Assembly (NCBI RefSeq): GCF_900094575.1
Contig: NZ_FMAE01000004.1
Coordinates: 741,142 to 805,141 of the forward strand
Reading direction: 5' to 3'
DNA from: Bradyrhizobium yuanmingense
Lineage (GTDB): Bacteria; Pseudomonadota; Alphaproteobacteria; Rhizobiales; Xanthobacteraceae
Length of the DNA: 64,000 bases
Shown here: positions 56,698 to 64,000 of the stretch, piece after piece
Numbering within the stretch: position 1 is the first letter of the stretch
How the letters are laid out: every line of letters starts with the position of its first letter
Position numbers and translations under genes: made by a program
The notes under the pieces: generated by a model
What the model was told of the DNA's origin: nothing
Database searches by the model: none
What the model saw: the letters and a program-made list of their open reading frames with translations, nothing else

Positions 56698-56913
56698 CGC
56701 CGCGCGCCAATTGACGCTCGTCGCCGCAACGGCGGTCATCGGCCCGCGCCTGCGGGGATCCGGCGCCGCGCGAGGCGAGCGCCACGAAGCCGGCATAGCC
56801 GGACAGGTTGAGCAAGACTTCGAGCCAGGCGGGCATATCTCTTTCTCTCCGCTCAGCAGGGAACGGACTCAACGTCCGCGCGCATTCCTGGTTCCATACT
56901 CCTGCGAAGAAAC

Positions 56914-57156
56914 TCAGAGCCGGGTGGTCGGGTCGAGCCGGCGGCCGAGGGTCGCGACGGATTCGCTCGACGGCTGCTCCTTGAGGAACTCGGCGATGGC
57001 CTGCGCCAGCTCGCGGTCGCTCATCGGCGTCGGCGGCGGGCGCAGCGTGCCGACACCGAAGCTGCGGACGATCTCGTCGTAATGTTCATCCTCGGATTTT
57101 GGAACCAATTTGCGGATACGGGCCAGCAAAGCGGATAAGGGCAAACTCTCCTCCAT
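56914..57156 (-). CDS. Small conserved soluble protein
   Basis: 80 residues from the ATG at 57156 (MEESLPLSALLARIRKLVPK). Helical; PTPMSDRELAQAIAEFLKEQ suggests a regulator or partner-binding helix. GGAG lies in front of the start. Function unknown. A terminator-like hairpin lies 55 bases upstream on the same strand. Confidence 0.55.
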   Translation of the reverse strand: MEESLPLSALLARIRKLVPKSEDEHYDEIVRSFGVGTLRPPPTPMSDRELAQAIAEFLKEQPSSESVATLGRRLDPTTRL

Positions 57157-57210
57157 GATTGTCGTCCCCGCTGGCAACCGTCATGGTCTGCTGCCATCTG
57201 CTCCCATGAA

Positions 57211-57250
57211 ACTGAAAACCCCGCCAGCACCGCGGAGATGCTGACGGGGT
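57211..57250 (-). terminator. Second orphan terminator
   Basis: On the minus strand ACCCCGTCAGCA and TGCTGGCGGGGT form a 12-bp stem with a G-U pair, followed by TTTCAGTTTC. The mismatch on the plus strand becomes a G-U pair in the minus-strand RNA, which supports that direction. It lies between divergent genes and no gene ends before it on this strand. Confidence 0.6.
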
Positions 57251-57427
57251 CTTCGTGCTGTCGCCTCGACCCGGATGGCGGAGGCTCCCGCACTTGAGAG
57301 GCTAACCCCCGTCTCGCCGTTTCGTTCCCGCTTCATCGACATTTCTCGCCTGCGGGCTGGTTCCATCCATGCGGCAACCATCGCAGGCGCTCGCCGTTGT
57401 CTCGGCGACACGCGAAGGAGGACAAGC

Positions 57428-57712
57428 ATGAAGAAGACACTTGCAGTTCTGGCCACCATCGCGGCGGTCGGTGTGACCGCGGTCGCGGCGCCCGCGCCGG
57501 CTGAGGCGCGTGGCCGCGGCGGCATCGGCCCGGGCCTCGCGTTCGGCCTCGCCGCCGGCGCAATCACCGCGGGCGCGGTCGCAGCGTCCCAGCCGTATGG
57601 CTATTACGGTCCCCGCTACCGCTACCACGACGGTCCCGCCTATTACGGACCGGGTCCGTACGCCTATTACGGCGGGCCGTACTACCGTCACCACCACTAC
57701 CGTCATTGGTAG
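57428..57712 (+). CDS. Secreted Gly/Tyr/His-rich small protein
   Basis: 94 residues with a Sec signal (KKTLAVLATIAAVGVTAVAAPAPAEA). The mature part starts with a glycine/alanine-rich hydrophobic stretch (GPGLAFGLAAGAITAGAVAA) and then repeated YGYYGPRYRY, YYGPGPYAYYGGPYY and RHHHYRHW. This pattern is found in short rhizobial outer-surface proteins of unknown role, sometimes with metal-binding histidines. GGAG in the site before the ATG; a perfect terminator follows. Confidence 0.75.
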   Translation: MKKTLAVLATIAAVGVTAVAAPAPAEARGRGGIGPGLAFGLAAGAITAGAVAASQPYGYYGPRYRYHDGPAYYGPGPYAYYGGPYYRHHHYRHW

Positions 57713-57725
57713 TCGGCGAATAGCG

Positions 57726-57756
57726 AAAAGCCCGGAGCGGTGCTCCGGGCTTTTTT
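57726..57756 (+). terminator. Terminator of the Gly/Tyr-rich protein gene
   Basis: AAAAGCCCGGAGC, loop GGT, GCTCCGGGCTTTT: 13 perfect pairs and a run of six T. It starts 14 bases after the stop. Confidence 0.95.
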
Positions 57757-57809
57757 CATTCGCAGGTCTTGTTTACTCGCCCATTTCGCGCTTGCCGACG
57801 CGATGATGC

Positions 57810-57974
57810 CTACGGCCAGAGCGAGGGCCGCTCGACCTTGCGGGCATTCTCCAGCGTCGCCACGAAATATTCCTCGCGCTCGCGCTTGAACTTTTCCTGC
57901 GTGGCACGGAAGGCGGCGACACGGGCGGCGATTTCTTCGCGTTCGCGCTCTTTGCGTTGTTCGTCTTCGGTCAT
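57810..57974 (-). CDS. 54-residue charged helical protein
   Basis: 54 residues (MTEDEQRKEREREEIAARVA ... FKREREEYFVATLENARKVE, ending SLWP). Ribosome binding site AGGGGA is 7 bases before the ATG. Almost wholly helix-forming with alternating charge, likely a coiled coil or partner-binding peptide. A conserved short protein of rhizobia in my recollection. Confidence 0.65.
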   Translation of the reverse strand: MTEDEQRKEREREEIAARVAAFRATQEKFKREREEYFVATLENARKVERPSLWP

Positions 57975-58227
57975 GTCAAATCCCCTCTACACCTGAGTAT
58001 GTGCACATCCGAAACTCAAGCACTGCCGCCGCAATCACGTTGAGTCGCGTCAACACATCCATTGGCACTTCCGAATGGGGCGTCAATGGGGAGGAGGCAT
58101 TGCAGGATTGTGATATGCGAAGGTCGGAAGAAATTGCCGAGCGCATTGCGTTGGCGCTTGATAAGAGCGTCAACGATCTTGCCGCTTGCGCATGTTGCTG
58201 TCAGGCCAAACTATTCGGGAGGCGCGG

Positions 58228-58989
58228 TTGATCGCATCGGATCTGCAGAGCGGTATCGAACGGCTCGGCGACATGCTCGCCGAGGCCAGGACCATCGTGC
58301 CGTTCACCGGTGCCGGCATCTCGACCGAATGCGGCATTCCCGACTTCCGCTCGCCGGGCGGAATTTGGACGCGTAACCGTCCGATCCCGTTCGACGAGTT
58401 CGTCGCGAGCCAGTCAGCGCGGGACGAATCCTGGCGCCGCCGCTTTGCGATGGAGGAGGTCTTCGCCGCAGCGAAGCCCGGCCGCGGCCATCGGGCGCTG
58501 GCATCGCTCTACCGCGCCGGCAAGGTTCCCGCCGTCATCACCCAGAACATCGACAATCTGCACCAGGCCTCCGGCTTCGCGCCGGAGCACGTGGTTGAGC
58601 TTCACGGAAATACCACCTATGCGCGCTGCATCGGATGTGGGCAGGTTTACCCGCTCGACTGGGTGAAGCGCCGTTTCGATGACGATGGCATCGCGCCCGA
58701 CTGCACCGCCTGCGACGCGCCGGTGAAGACCGCCACGATTTCCTTCGGGCAGATGATGCCGGACGAGGAGATGCAGCGCGCGACAGCGCTGTCGCAAGCC
58801 TGCGATCTCTTCATCGCGATCGGTTCCTCGCTGGTGGTCTGGCCGGCGGCCGGCTTTCCGATCATGGCCAAGCGCGCCGGTGCACGTCTCGTGATCATCA
58901 ATCGCGAGCCGACCGAGCAGGACGACATCGCCGACCTCGTCATCCACCACGACATCGGAGAGACTCTCGGGCCCTTTGTCGGCAATTGA
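58228..58989 (+). CDS. NAD-dependent protein deacylase, sirtuin family (CobB type)
   Basis: 253 residues from the TTG at 58228, which is five bases after GGGAGG; the in-frame ATG at 58192 has no such site. Sir2 features in order: FTGAGISTECGIPDFRSPGG, TQNIDNLHQASG with the catalytic histidine in ELHGNTTYA, zinc cysteines C-x2-C in CIGCGQVY and C-x2-C in CTACDAP, ISFGQMMPDE and IGSSLVVWPAAGFP. Removes acyl groups from lysines of metabolic enzymes such as acetyl-CoA synthetase. No acs or acetyltransferase gene is adjacent. Confidence 0.93.
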   Translation: MIASDLQSGIERLGDMLAEARTIVPFTGAGISTECGIPDFRSPGGIWTRNRPIPFDEFVASQSARDESWRRRFAMEEVFAAAKPGRGHRALASLYRAGKVPAVITQNIDNLHQASGFAPEHVVELHGNTTYARCIGCGQVYPLDWVKRRFDDDGIAPDCTACDAPVKTATISFGQMMPDEEMQRATALSQACDLFIAIGSSLVVWPAAGFPIMAKRAGARLVIINREPTEQDDIADLVIHHDIGETLGPFVGN

Positions 58990-59187
58990 GGCATCAATTT
59001 GATTCGCGGCTGTGCAAGCTGTTCATAGGTTCCGGCGAATCTCTTTTTTGTCTATGCGTCTCAACCGGGAGTGTTATCTTTTGAGTCGAAAGATTCGCGT
59101 CGCGTCGAATTGAGAACATTCTCTTAAGGCGCGTGATTCGAGCGCCGCCAATGTGGCGGGTTGCATGGCAGTGTGGGGTCCGGGGTT

Positions 59188-59850
59188 ATGGGGTCGTCGG
59201 ACGGATTTGAGTCCAAGAAGCTTGGAGTTCCCGGACAGGGCACCTCGCAGGGGCGATTGACGCCGGGCGAGCATGGCGGAGCCGGCCGCGACAATGCGCT
59301 CAATCCCTTCACCGGATTGGGCGAAGCCAGCGCCAACCTCGTCGAGGTCACCGGCGTCATCAAATGGTTCGACGCCTCCAAGGGTTACGGCTTCATCGTT
59401 CCCGACAACGGCTGGCCGGACGTGCTCCTGCACGTTACCGTGCTTAGGCGCGACGGCTTCCAGACCGCTTATGAGGGCGCCCGCATCGTCGTCGAGTGCA
59501 TCCAGCGCGCCAAGGGCTACCAGGCCTTCCGCGTCGTTTCGATGGACGAGTCGACCGCGATCCACCCGGCGCAGATGCTGCCGCCGCGCACCCATGTCAC
59601 GGTGACCCCGACCAGCGGGCTGGAACGGGCCCAGGTCAAATGGTTCAACCGGCTGCGCGGCTTCGGCTTCCTGACCTGCGGCGAGGGCACCCCCGACATC
59701 TTCGTGCACATGGAGACGCTACGCCGCTTCGGCATGACTGAGCTGAGACCGGGCCAGTATGTGCTGGTCCGCTTCGGGCCCGGCTCCAAGGGCATGATGG
59801 CGGCCGAGATCCATCCCGAGACCGGATCGCCGGGATTGCAGTCGCACTAA
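59188..59850 (+). CDS. Double cold-shock domain protein
   Basis: 220 residues from the ATG at 59188. Two cold-shock domains: the first at about residues 54-120 with VIKWFDASKGYGFIVPDNG and DVLLHVTVLRR, the second at about 145-210 with VKWFNRLRGFGFLTCGEG and DIFVHMETLRR. Both keep the RNP1-like (G-Y-G-F-I; G-F-G-F-L) and RNP2-like (V-L-L-H-V; I-F-V-H-M) aromatic RNA-binding surface. The N-terminal 50 residues are glycine-rich and probably disordered. Alphaproteobacterial double CSD proteins are RNA chaperones that control stationary-phase or stress expression. Terminator after the stop. Confidence 0.93.
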   Translation: MGSSDGFESKKLGVPGQGTSQGRLTPGEHGGAGRDNALNPFTGLGEASANLVEVTGVIKWFDASKGYGFIVPDNGWPDVLLHVTVLRRDGFQTAYEGARIVVECIQRAKGYQAFRVVSMDESTAIHPAQMLPPRTHVTVTPTSGLERAQVKWFNRLRGFGFLTCGEGTPDIFVHMETLRRFGMTELRPGQYVLVRFGPGSKGMMAAEIHPETGSPGLQSH

Positions 59851-59876
59851 GGCTATGACTTCCAGCAATTGTGAGC

Positions 59877-59914
59877 AGAGGCGCGCTGCAAGTCCGGCGC
59901 GCCTCTTCCTTTTC
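59877..59914 (+). terminator. Terminator of the cold-shock protein gene
   Basis: AGAGGCGCGC (59877-59886), ten-base loop, GCGCGCCTCT (59897-59906), then TCCTTTT. Ten perfect pairs, 27 bases after the stop. Confidence 0.88.
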
Positions 59915-59965
59915 CGGCGGTCGCCGCGTAAGGACTGATTGAAGTCCCACGCCGCGAGAGCCCCG

Positions 59966-60451
59966 ATGAATTCTGATCGAAAGGCCGCCTGGTCCGCTCT
60001 GAAGGGCTGGCTGGCCGCCATCCTCGTCATCGCCGGCTGGGCCGTCGCCGGCGCGCCGGCCGGCGCCGCGAGCTTCCAGCCGCTCGAGATCGTCACCAAG
60101 AACGGCGTGCAGGTGTTCTCGGTCGAGATGGCAACGACCCCGGAGGAGAAGGAGACCGGCCTGATGTACCGCAAGGAATTGGCCGACGGCAAAGGCATGC
60201 TGTTCGACTTCAATCCCGAGCAGGAAATCTCGATGTGGATGAAGAACACTTATGTGTCGCTCGACATGATCTTCATCCGCGCCGATGGCCGCATCCTGCG
60301 CATTGCGGAGAATACCGAGCCGTTGTCGACGAAGATCATCTCCTCCCGGGGACCCGCCCGGGCCGTGCTGGAGGTGGTGGCGGGGACGGCGCAGAAGTAC
60401 GGCATCCGCCCCGGTGATCGCGTCGGCCACCCCCTGTTCGGCGGCAAATAG
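59966..60451 (+). CDS. DUF192 family exported protein
   Basis: 161 residues from the ATG at 59966 (MNSDRKAAWSALKGWLAAIL); a TTG at 59939 would add nine. N-terminal signal or anchor (WLAAILVIAGWAVAGAPAGAAS). DUF192 core: VEMATTPEEKETGLMYRKEL, GMLFDFNPEQEISMWMKNTYVSLDMIFI, EPLSTKIISSRGPARAVLEV and the C-terminal GIRPGDRV. Conserved small beta-barrel of unknown activity that is usually exported. Follows the double-CSD gene on the same strand, past a terminator. Confidence 0.9.
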   Translation: MNSDRKAAWSALKGWLAAILVIAGWAVAGAPAGAASFQPLEIVTKNGVQVFSVEMATTPEEKETGLMYRKELADGKGMLFDFNPEQEISMWMKNTYVSLDMIFIRADGRILRIAENTEPLSTKIISSRGPARAVLEVVAGTAQKYGIRPGDRVGHPLFGGK

Positions 60452-60543
60452 GACGGGCAGGGGCGATTGCGGCCCAGGCCGGCGGCTTTGGAAAGCTTGC
60501 TGGCGCTCCGGGAAGCGTGTATCGACGGGGCTCGCCGGACATT

Positions 60544-60620
60544 CGGGGTATAGCGCAGCCTGGTAGCGCGGCAGTTTTGGGTACTGCAGGTCGTTGGTTC
60601 GAATCCAGCTGCCCCGACCA
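60544..60620 (+). tRNA. tRNA-Pro (anticodon TGG)
   Basis: 77 bases with encoded CCA. CGGGGTA acceptor pairs with TGCCCCG, anticodon stem GCAGT/ACTGC encloses TTTGGGT with anticodon TGG, and the T-loop is GGTTCGAATCC. Followed by TTTTTTCTCC, a possible transcript end. The DNA downstream is phage- and IS-related, so the 3' end of this gene could be an attachment site. Confidence 0.96.
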
Positions 60621-60763
60621 ACTAACCCGCTGAAACTGCGGCGACATTTTTTCTCCTTTCACATGCTGATTGCGCCCGCGCTACACCGGGGAAGCACCGG
60701 GGAAGCACGAGCGCGGATTTTAGGTCAGTCGGGCGGGTTTTGTGTAGCCCGCAGGCGTCGATC

Positions 60764-61054
60764 TCAGTGCAGCGTGTTCTCCATTGCTGCTTTGGCTTCC
60801 ATCATTCGCAGCGCCATCGGCAAGGTCACCGCGGCGTCGATCTCGACCAGGTTGCCGGGCAGGGCGCGGAATTGGCCGGCGGCCCTGCCTTTGAGCGGCG
60901 CCAGCATAGCAGTGGCGATCGCGGAGCTCACCTGACAGCGGACAAGGGCGTTTCCGTCTTCAATTGCCAGAATGAGATCGGTCTCGCGGCGAGCGAGCAG
61001 GGTGCCAAGATTGGTCGATTGGGGCGAGGTGCGGAGGGCGGTCGAGTTGCGCAT
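60764..61054 (-). CDS. Hypothetical protein
   Basis: 96 residues from the ATG at 61054 (MRNSTALRTSPQSTNLGTLL). Beta and helix mixed; RRETDLILAIEDGNALVRCQ and IDAAVTLPMALRMMEAKAAM are landmarks. AAAGG lies upstream of the start. The codon pattern looks chromosomal rather than phage-like. Function unknown. Confidence 0.5.
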   Translation of the reverse strand: MRNSTALRTSPQSTNLGTLLARRETDLILAIEDGNALVRCQVSSAIATAMLAPLKGRAAGQFRALPGNLVEIDAAVTLPMALRMMEAKAAMENTLH

Positions 61055-61099
61055 GATGTTTTGCCTTTCGAGCAAATGAGCAGTCCAGGGGCGAAATGA

Positions 61100-61698
61100 C
61101 CGACATCAGACGGCCCCGCGCACCTTTAGGCGTGCGCCTTGGACATACGCGCGCGGCCCCTGGACAAGATTTGTGATCGCCGCTGACCGGATTGGCTATC
61201 GGCTGATGTTCGGGCTTTCGACCCGCGATCAGGATGAGGCCTGGCGAGAATTCAGCAAGGAAAGTTTTGTCTGGAAAAGTCTAATACGTAAAAGCAGACA
61301 GCTGAGCTCTTGATCGGTTTGCGCATTTGTTCGATTTCAGCGCTTTTGTCGAATTTTCAAATCACGCATAACCATACAAAGAAATGCTCCGGCAGCGCAC
61401 GCGACCGCGCACTAAGACTTACGGCACCTCAATAGGTTAGTGGCAATGATCAGGGCTAAGAAGCTGACAACGCGGTGAATGAGGATAACGACGGCGCGCG
61501 AGCCGAGACTGACCAACTGCAAACGTTGATCGGACCCGCGCAGTCCGAGCGATACCGGATCGGAGGCCACCCCCTGGGGGGAGGCGCGCGCAACTAGTCC
61601 AGAGGCTGCAAGGCCGCTCCGCTAATTCTGTGTTTTTAAAAACCTCCGGGCACGCCTTCAACGCCGGATAGCTGCTTTCGGCTAGACACGGCAAGGAT
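61100..61698. other. Gene-free stretch, lower GC
   Basis: About 600 bases between two coding regions without a convincing gene or RNA. GC drops around 61260-61440. CCACCCCCTGGGGGGAGG (61569-61586) is a short hairpin. No second copy of the tRNA-Pro 3' end is seen here. Confidence 0.55.
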
Positions 61699-61740
61699 GT
61701 GCTCCTACGATTAACGTTTTCAAACCTTCGGAGGAGAAGC

Positions 61741-62517
61741 ATGGCCTCCCTAAAAAATTTCCCGCGAGGCATTCTTAGTTGCATTGGGGCACTGCTGCTG
61801 TCGCTCTATCTGGTCCCTGCGGCAGCTCAGTCTTCTGACGACAGAATCAAGATCGCGATTATCGAAGACTTGAGCGGGCCACTGGGAGAGCGAGGGCAGA
61901 AAGCCGTCGCCGCTTACCAGGAAGCATTTAAACGCTCCTGGCCAAACGGTTATGTCAGCGTCGGCTCAAGTACGTTCAAACTTGAGACCATCACCTACGA
62001 TGCCGGTGGCAAACCGGACGTTGCCGCCATGTACACCCGACTGGCCATCCAGAACGAGCGTGTCGCAGTTGTTTTCAGCCCTCACATCTCCAGCATATCC
62101 ATAGCCAATGATGCGAAGGTGCCTCTGATCTTGACAAGCGCGAACCCAAATCTTGTCCTCGATAAGGCGGAAGCTTCCACCTTCTATATTCGCGCGCCAA
62201 GTACCGATGATTTCGGCAAGCAAATAAAACTTGCAGTACGGACTTTGCACGATGCGATGAAGCTTGCTCCGGAGCCCTCTTCTGAAAAGCTTATCAGGGC
62301 TCTTCGCGACGTTCAGGTCACGGCGGAGCTCGACCAGATCAGATTTGACAAGTTTGGAAATAACACCGGGCGTGTAGTCTATCGATTTAGACCTGATGCC
62401 GCTGGCTGTAGTGATTCATGCGGAACTACTTGTCCGACGAATTGCGGTGACACCGCCTGTTCGAAGTCGGGCGGCAACGAATGCTGTAGCATTTGTGGCA
62501 TGCCGAGGCCCAAATAG
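61741..62517 (+). CDS. Solute-binding-like exported protein with cysteine-rich tail
   Basis: 258 residues from the ATG at 61741, six bases after GGAGGAG. Signal peptide (GILSCIGALLLSLYLVPAAAQ) and then a type I periplasmic-binding fold of the branched-chain amino acid (LivK) kind: IKIAIIEDLSGPLGERGQKAV, YDAGGKPDVAAMYTRLAI, VAVVFSPHIS, ILTSANPNLVLDK. It stops after about 215 residues, where a full LivK would continue to about 370. The C-terminal 36 residues hold eight cysteines in the pattern C-x3-C-x3-C-x3-C-x4-C-x7-C-C-x2-C. No transporter genes are adjacent; a zinc-ribbon membrane protein follows two bases later. Lower GC than the chromosome. Confidence 0.65.
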   Translation: MASLKNFPRGILSCIGALLLSLYLVPAAAQSSDDRIKIAIIEDLSGPLGERGQKAVAAYQEAFKRSWPNGYVSVGSSTFKLETITYDAGGKPDVAAMYTRLAIQNERVAVVFSPHISSISIANDAKVPLILTSANPNLVLDKAEASTFYIRAPSTDDFGKQIKLAVRTLHDAMKLAPEPSSEKLIRALRDVQVTAELDQIRFDKFGNNTGRVVYRFRPDAAGCSDSCGTTCPTNCGDTACSKSGGNECCSICGMPRPK

Positions 62518-62518
62518 C

Positions 62519-63238
62519 GTGACAAACCTCGATTTTCCCGACCAAACCCTGCCGGCAGGAACGCAAAGTTGTATCGCTTGTCGCGAACCGATTTTGAGCG
62601 GAGCCACAGTTTGTAAGACCTGCAAAAGCGACCAGGCGCAGTGGCGCAATGAACTAAAATACTGGGCCGGTGTAGTGGGCGTATTTACGCTAGTCGCTTC
62701 TGGCGTGGCATTCACTGCGAGCGTCGGTTTTCAGGCTTGGCAGCGCCTTTTCGGCCACGAGATTACCGTAACTAACGTCGATCCTTTCGGTCAAACCATT
62801 GTTTGGAACCTCACGCCAAACCCAATCGAGATAAAAACGATCAGCATCACGAGTGCAGCACCGAAGAATAACTTGGTTTGGGAGGTGCACAAAACGATCG
62901 CCGCCAATGCGAAAGATGAGATCAGCCTTTTGGATGTTGCAGCGAAGTCTTGGTATGATCTGCCCGGAGATATGTTCGGCAAGGCTCCCGCGGCGTATGC
63001 GAAGGTCTCGCCAGCGGACTTCGAATCTCTCAGGAAGAATATGTTCACGGACAAGTACGTGCCGACGTTCTTAATGCCGGAAAGTGCGAGCTTCGCGCAG
63101 CTTAAGAAAGAGCTAGGGAGTGGCTTTCAGAACTTCGATTGCACGATTTCAGTGGCATACTCGAGATTATTGGACGGCTCGTCGTCATCGGCGAGTTTGC
63201 CCTGCAAAGGAGTGTTTCGTCTCCGCAAGCAGCCTTGA
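62519..63238 (+). CDS. Zinc-ribbon membrane protein of unknown function
   Basis: 239 residues from the GTG at 62519, one base after the upstream stop. A zinc ribbon near residues 19-36 (CIACREPILSGATVCKTC), then one membrane segment (YWAGVVGVFTLVASGVAFTAS) and a soluble 165-residue domain rich in beta strands (HEITVTNVDPFGQTIVWNLT). The ribbon would be cytoplasmic and the domain outside or the reverse. No similar family known to me. Probably co-translated with the cysteine-rich binding-like protein. Confidence 0.6.
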   Translation: MTNLDFPDQTLPAGTQSCIACREPILSGATVCKTCKSDQAQWRNELKYWAGVVGVFTLVASGVAFTASVGFQAWQRLFGHEITVTNVDPFGQTIVWNLTPNPIEIKTISITSAAPKNNLVWEVHKTIAANAKDEISLLDVAAKSWYDLPGDMFGKAPAAYAKVSPADFESLRKNMFTDKYVPTFLMPESASFAQLKKELGSGFQNFDCTISVAYSRLLDGSSSSASLPCKGVFRLRKQP

Positions 63239-63408
63239 GATCGCCCTAGAGCCGTTCGGGGCACACACCCCGCAGTTCATAATCGTTGAGCCGTAACCTT
63301 CCGCTTACTACTCCAGAGTCATAATTCATCTCACGGACGTCTACGCCGCTTCGCCGACGGCACCCACCGCGCAATCCCGCGCATTTCCTCTCACCCCCTC
63401 GGCGATAG

Positions 63409-63668
63409 ATGTCATATCCCACCAAATACACGCGCCAATACGATTATGTGAGCTATCAGAACGCGAATCCGTCGCGCCCCCTGCCGGCTGGACAGCTCCA
63501 CGCGGACTTGAACGCGGTAGTGGGTTCTCTGGATGAGACGATCGAGTTCCTGAAGACGTCGTTGCGATCTGATGGCGCGATCGCGAATGGAGCTGTCGGG
63601 CTGGATCAGCTCTCGACAACCGTCAGGGCATCCTTGGGCGATGTCGACGCGCTTGATGAAAGGTACTG
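63409..63668 (+). pseudogene. Phage tail-fibre-type gene, truncated by an insertion sequence
   Basis: The frame starts MSYPTKYTRQYDYVSYQNAN and continues LPAGQLHADLNAVVGSLDETIEFLKTSLRSDGAIANGAVGLDQL (landmarks only), the typical N-terminal head-binding part of prophage tail-fibre or virion-associated proteins in Bradyrhizobium-like phages. After DALDERY (63654-63668 or so) it enters IS256-type sequence read backwards, and the remaining stretch to 63810 is not phage-like. So only the N-terminal 85 residues are left. Confidence 0.7.
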
Positions 63669-64000
63669 TCCAGAATCTTTCGCACTTTTGATCAGGCGAC
63701 GGCTCCGGTTTCAGAGAGTTGTGGCTGATAGAGCGGTCGCATGTTCATGTAGCATTTGGTCGACCACGCCGTTCCGGCAATGTGCCGCAGCCGGGCCGCC
63801 GCTAAGTTGAGACAGGATTGACCGTCGGGGAAGGCGCCGACGACACGGGTTCGTCGCCGGATCTCCTTCATGATGCGCTCGAGCGGATTGTTCGTTCGAA
63901 TCTTCCGCCAATGGATGTCCGGAAAGGCATAGTAGGCGAGCGTCTCGTGAACCGCCTGCTCGACGAGATCAGCAGCTTTGGCCATACGGCTGGCCCGCAG
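63665..64000. mobile_element. IS256-type insertion sequence (one end; continues beyond window)
   Basis: From about 63665 the sequence becomes an IS end: TACTGTCCAGAATCTTTCGC marks the probable terminal region, and the transposase stop follows at 63692. The exact end and the target-site duplication cannot be set because the other end is outside the window. Confidence 0.7.
63692..64000 (-). CDS. IS256 (Mutator-like) transposase, C-terminal part
   Basis: The frame is open to the window edge, so the start lies further right. The C-terminal residues show HETLAYYAFPDIHWRKIRTN and NPLERIMKEIRRRTRVVGAF, followed by PDGQSCLNLAAARLRHI, the characteristic end of IS256-family DDE transposases, with the catalytic glutamate in NPLER-IMKE. 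Only about 100 of about 400 residues are inside the window. Confidence 0.88.
   Translation of the reverse strand: MRASRMAKAADLVEQAVHETLAYYAFPDIHWRKIRTNNPLERIMKEIRRRTRVVGAFPDGQSCLNLAAARLRHIAGTAWSTKCYMNMRPLYQPQLSETGAVA

Noticed and set aside
58001..58231. Small plus-strand protein just before the sirtuin gene
   Set aside because: No ribosome binding site, no family resemblance, and it overlaps the sirtuin start region in another frame.
60621..60680. tRNA-Pro as a proven phage attachment site
   Set aside because: No second copy of the 3' end is in the window, so integration here cannot be shown from this sequence.

Overview
The window is high-GC alphaproteobacterial chromosome, most likely Bradyrhizobium or a close Bradyrhizobiaceae relative. 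The reasons are a class I PHA synthase gene, many very short conserved proteins of rhizobial type, an alphaproteobacterial EF-P/EpmA/EpmB set, and several families of dispersed palindromic intergenic repeats of the kind I associate with that genus. The species assignment is inference; no rRNA lies in the window.

Layout. 1-8.1 kb is core metabolism: the tail of a PaiB-like FMN protein, argC, a MAPEG protein, phaC, a small lipoprotein, an alanine/LL-DAP-type aminotransferase, homoserine dehydrogenase and class II fructose bisphosphatase (glpX). 8.1-22 kb is an accessory block: DUF4261-like and DUF4269-like proteins, a haloacid dehalogenase, a Tat-exported metallo-beta-lactamase-fold enzyme, then a GntR regulator divergent from a six-gene operon. 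That operon encodes a crotonase, a type III CoA-transferase, TctC-TctB-TctA and a PdxA2-like dehydrogenase, and looks like uptake plus CoA-dependent breakdown of an unidentified carboxylic acid. A GT4 glycosyltransferase and a soluble chemoreceptor-like protein with reversed domain order follow. 22-41 kb returns to housekeeping and stress genes: recJ, an SDR and class II aldolase pair, LysR/azoR, a lytic transglycosylase, MarR/AhpD/cupin, DUF808, an M23-like protein, the efp and epmA-epmB divergon, aroG with a complete transcription attenuator, HdeD, a PrsW-like protease and PilZ proteins.

At 42.07-43.28 kb the 3' end of a tRNA-Glu gene is duplicated, enclosing about 1.1 kb of partly AT-rich DNA; this looks like the remnant of an integrated element. 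43.5-50 kb holds another PilZ protein, a GST, a glyoxalase, a tannase-like esterase and small membrane proteins. 50-58 kb is unusually dense in proteins of 44-100 residues, with HU and several strong terminators, two of which have no obvious upstream gene and may end small RNAs. 58-60.6 kb carries a sirtuin, a double cold-shock-domain protein, a DUF192 protein and tRNA-Pro. After tRNA-Pro the sequence changes character: a long gene-poor stretch, a solute-binding-like protein with a cysteine-rich tail coupled to a zinc-ribbon membrane protein, a phage tail-type gene cut by an insertion sequence, and the C-terminal part of an IS256-type transposase running off the window.

The strongest new observation is the aroG attenuator: a 26-codon, probably leaderless, leader peptide containing Ser-Tyr-Phe-Trp-Tyr-Phe-Ser-Tyr, with four mutually exclusive pairing segments and a terminator in the textbook trp arrangement.
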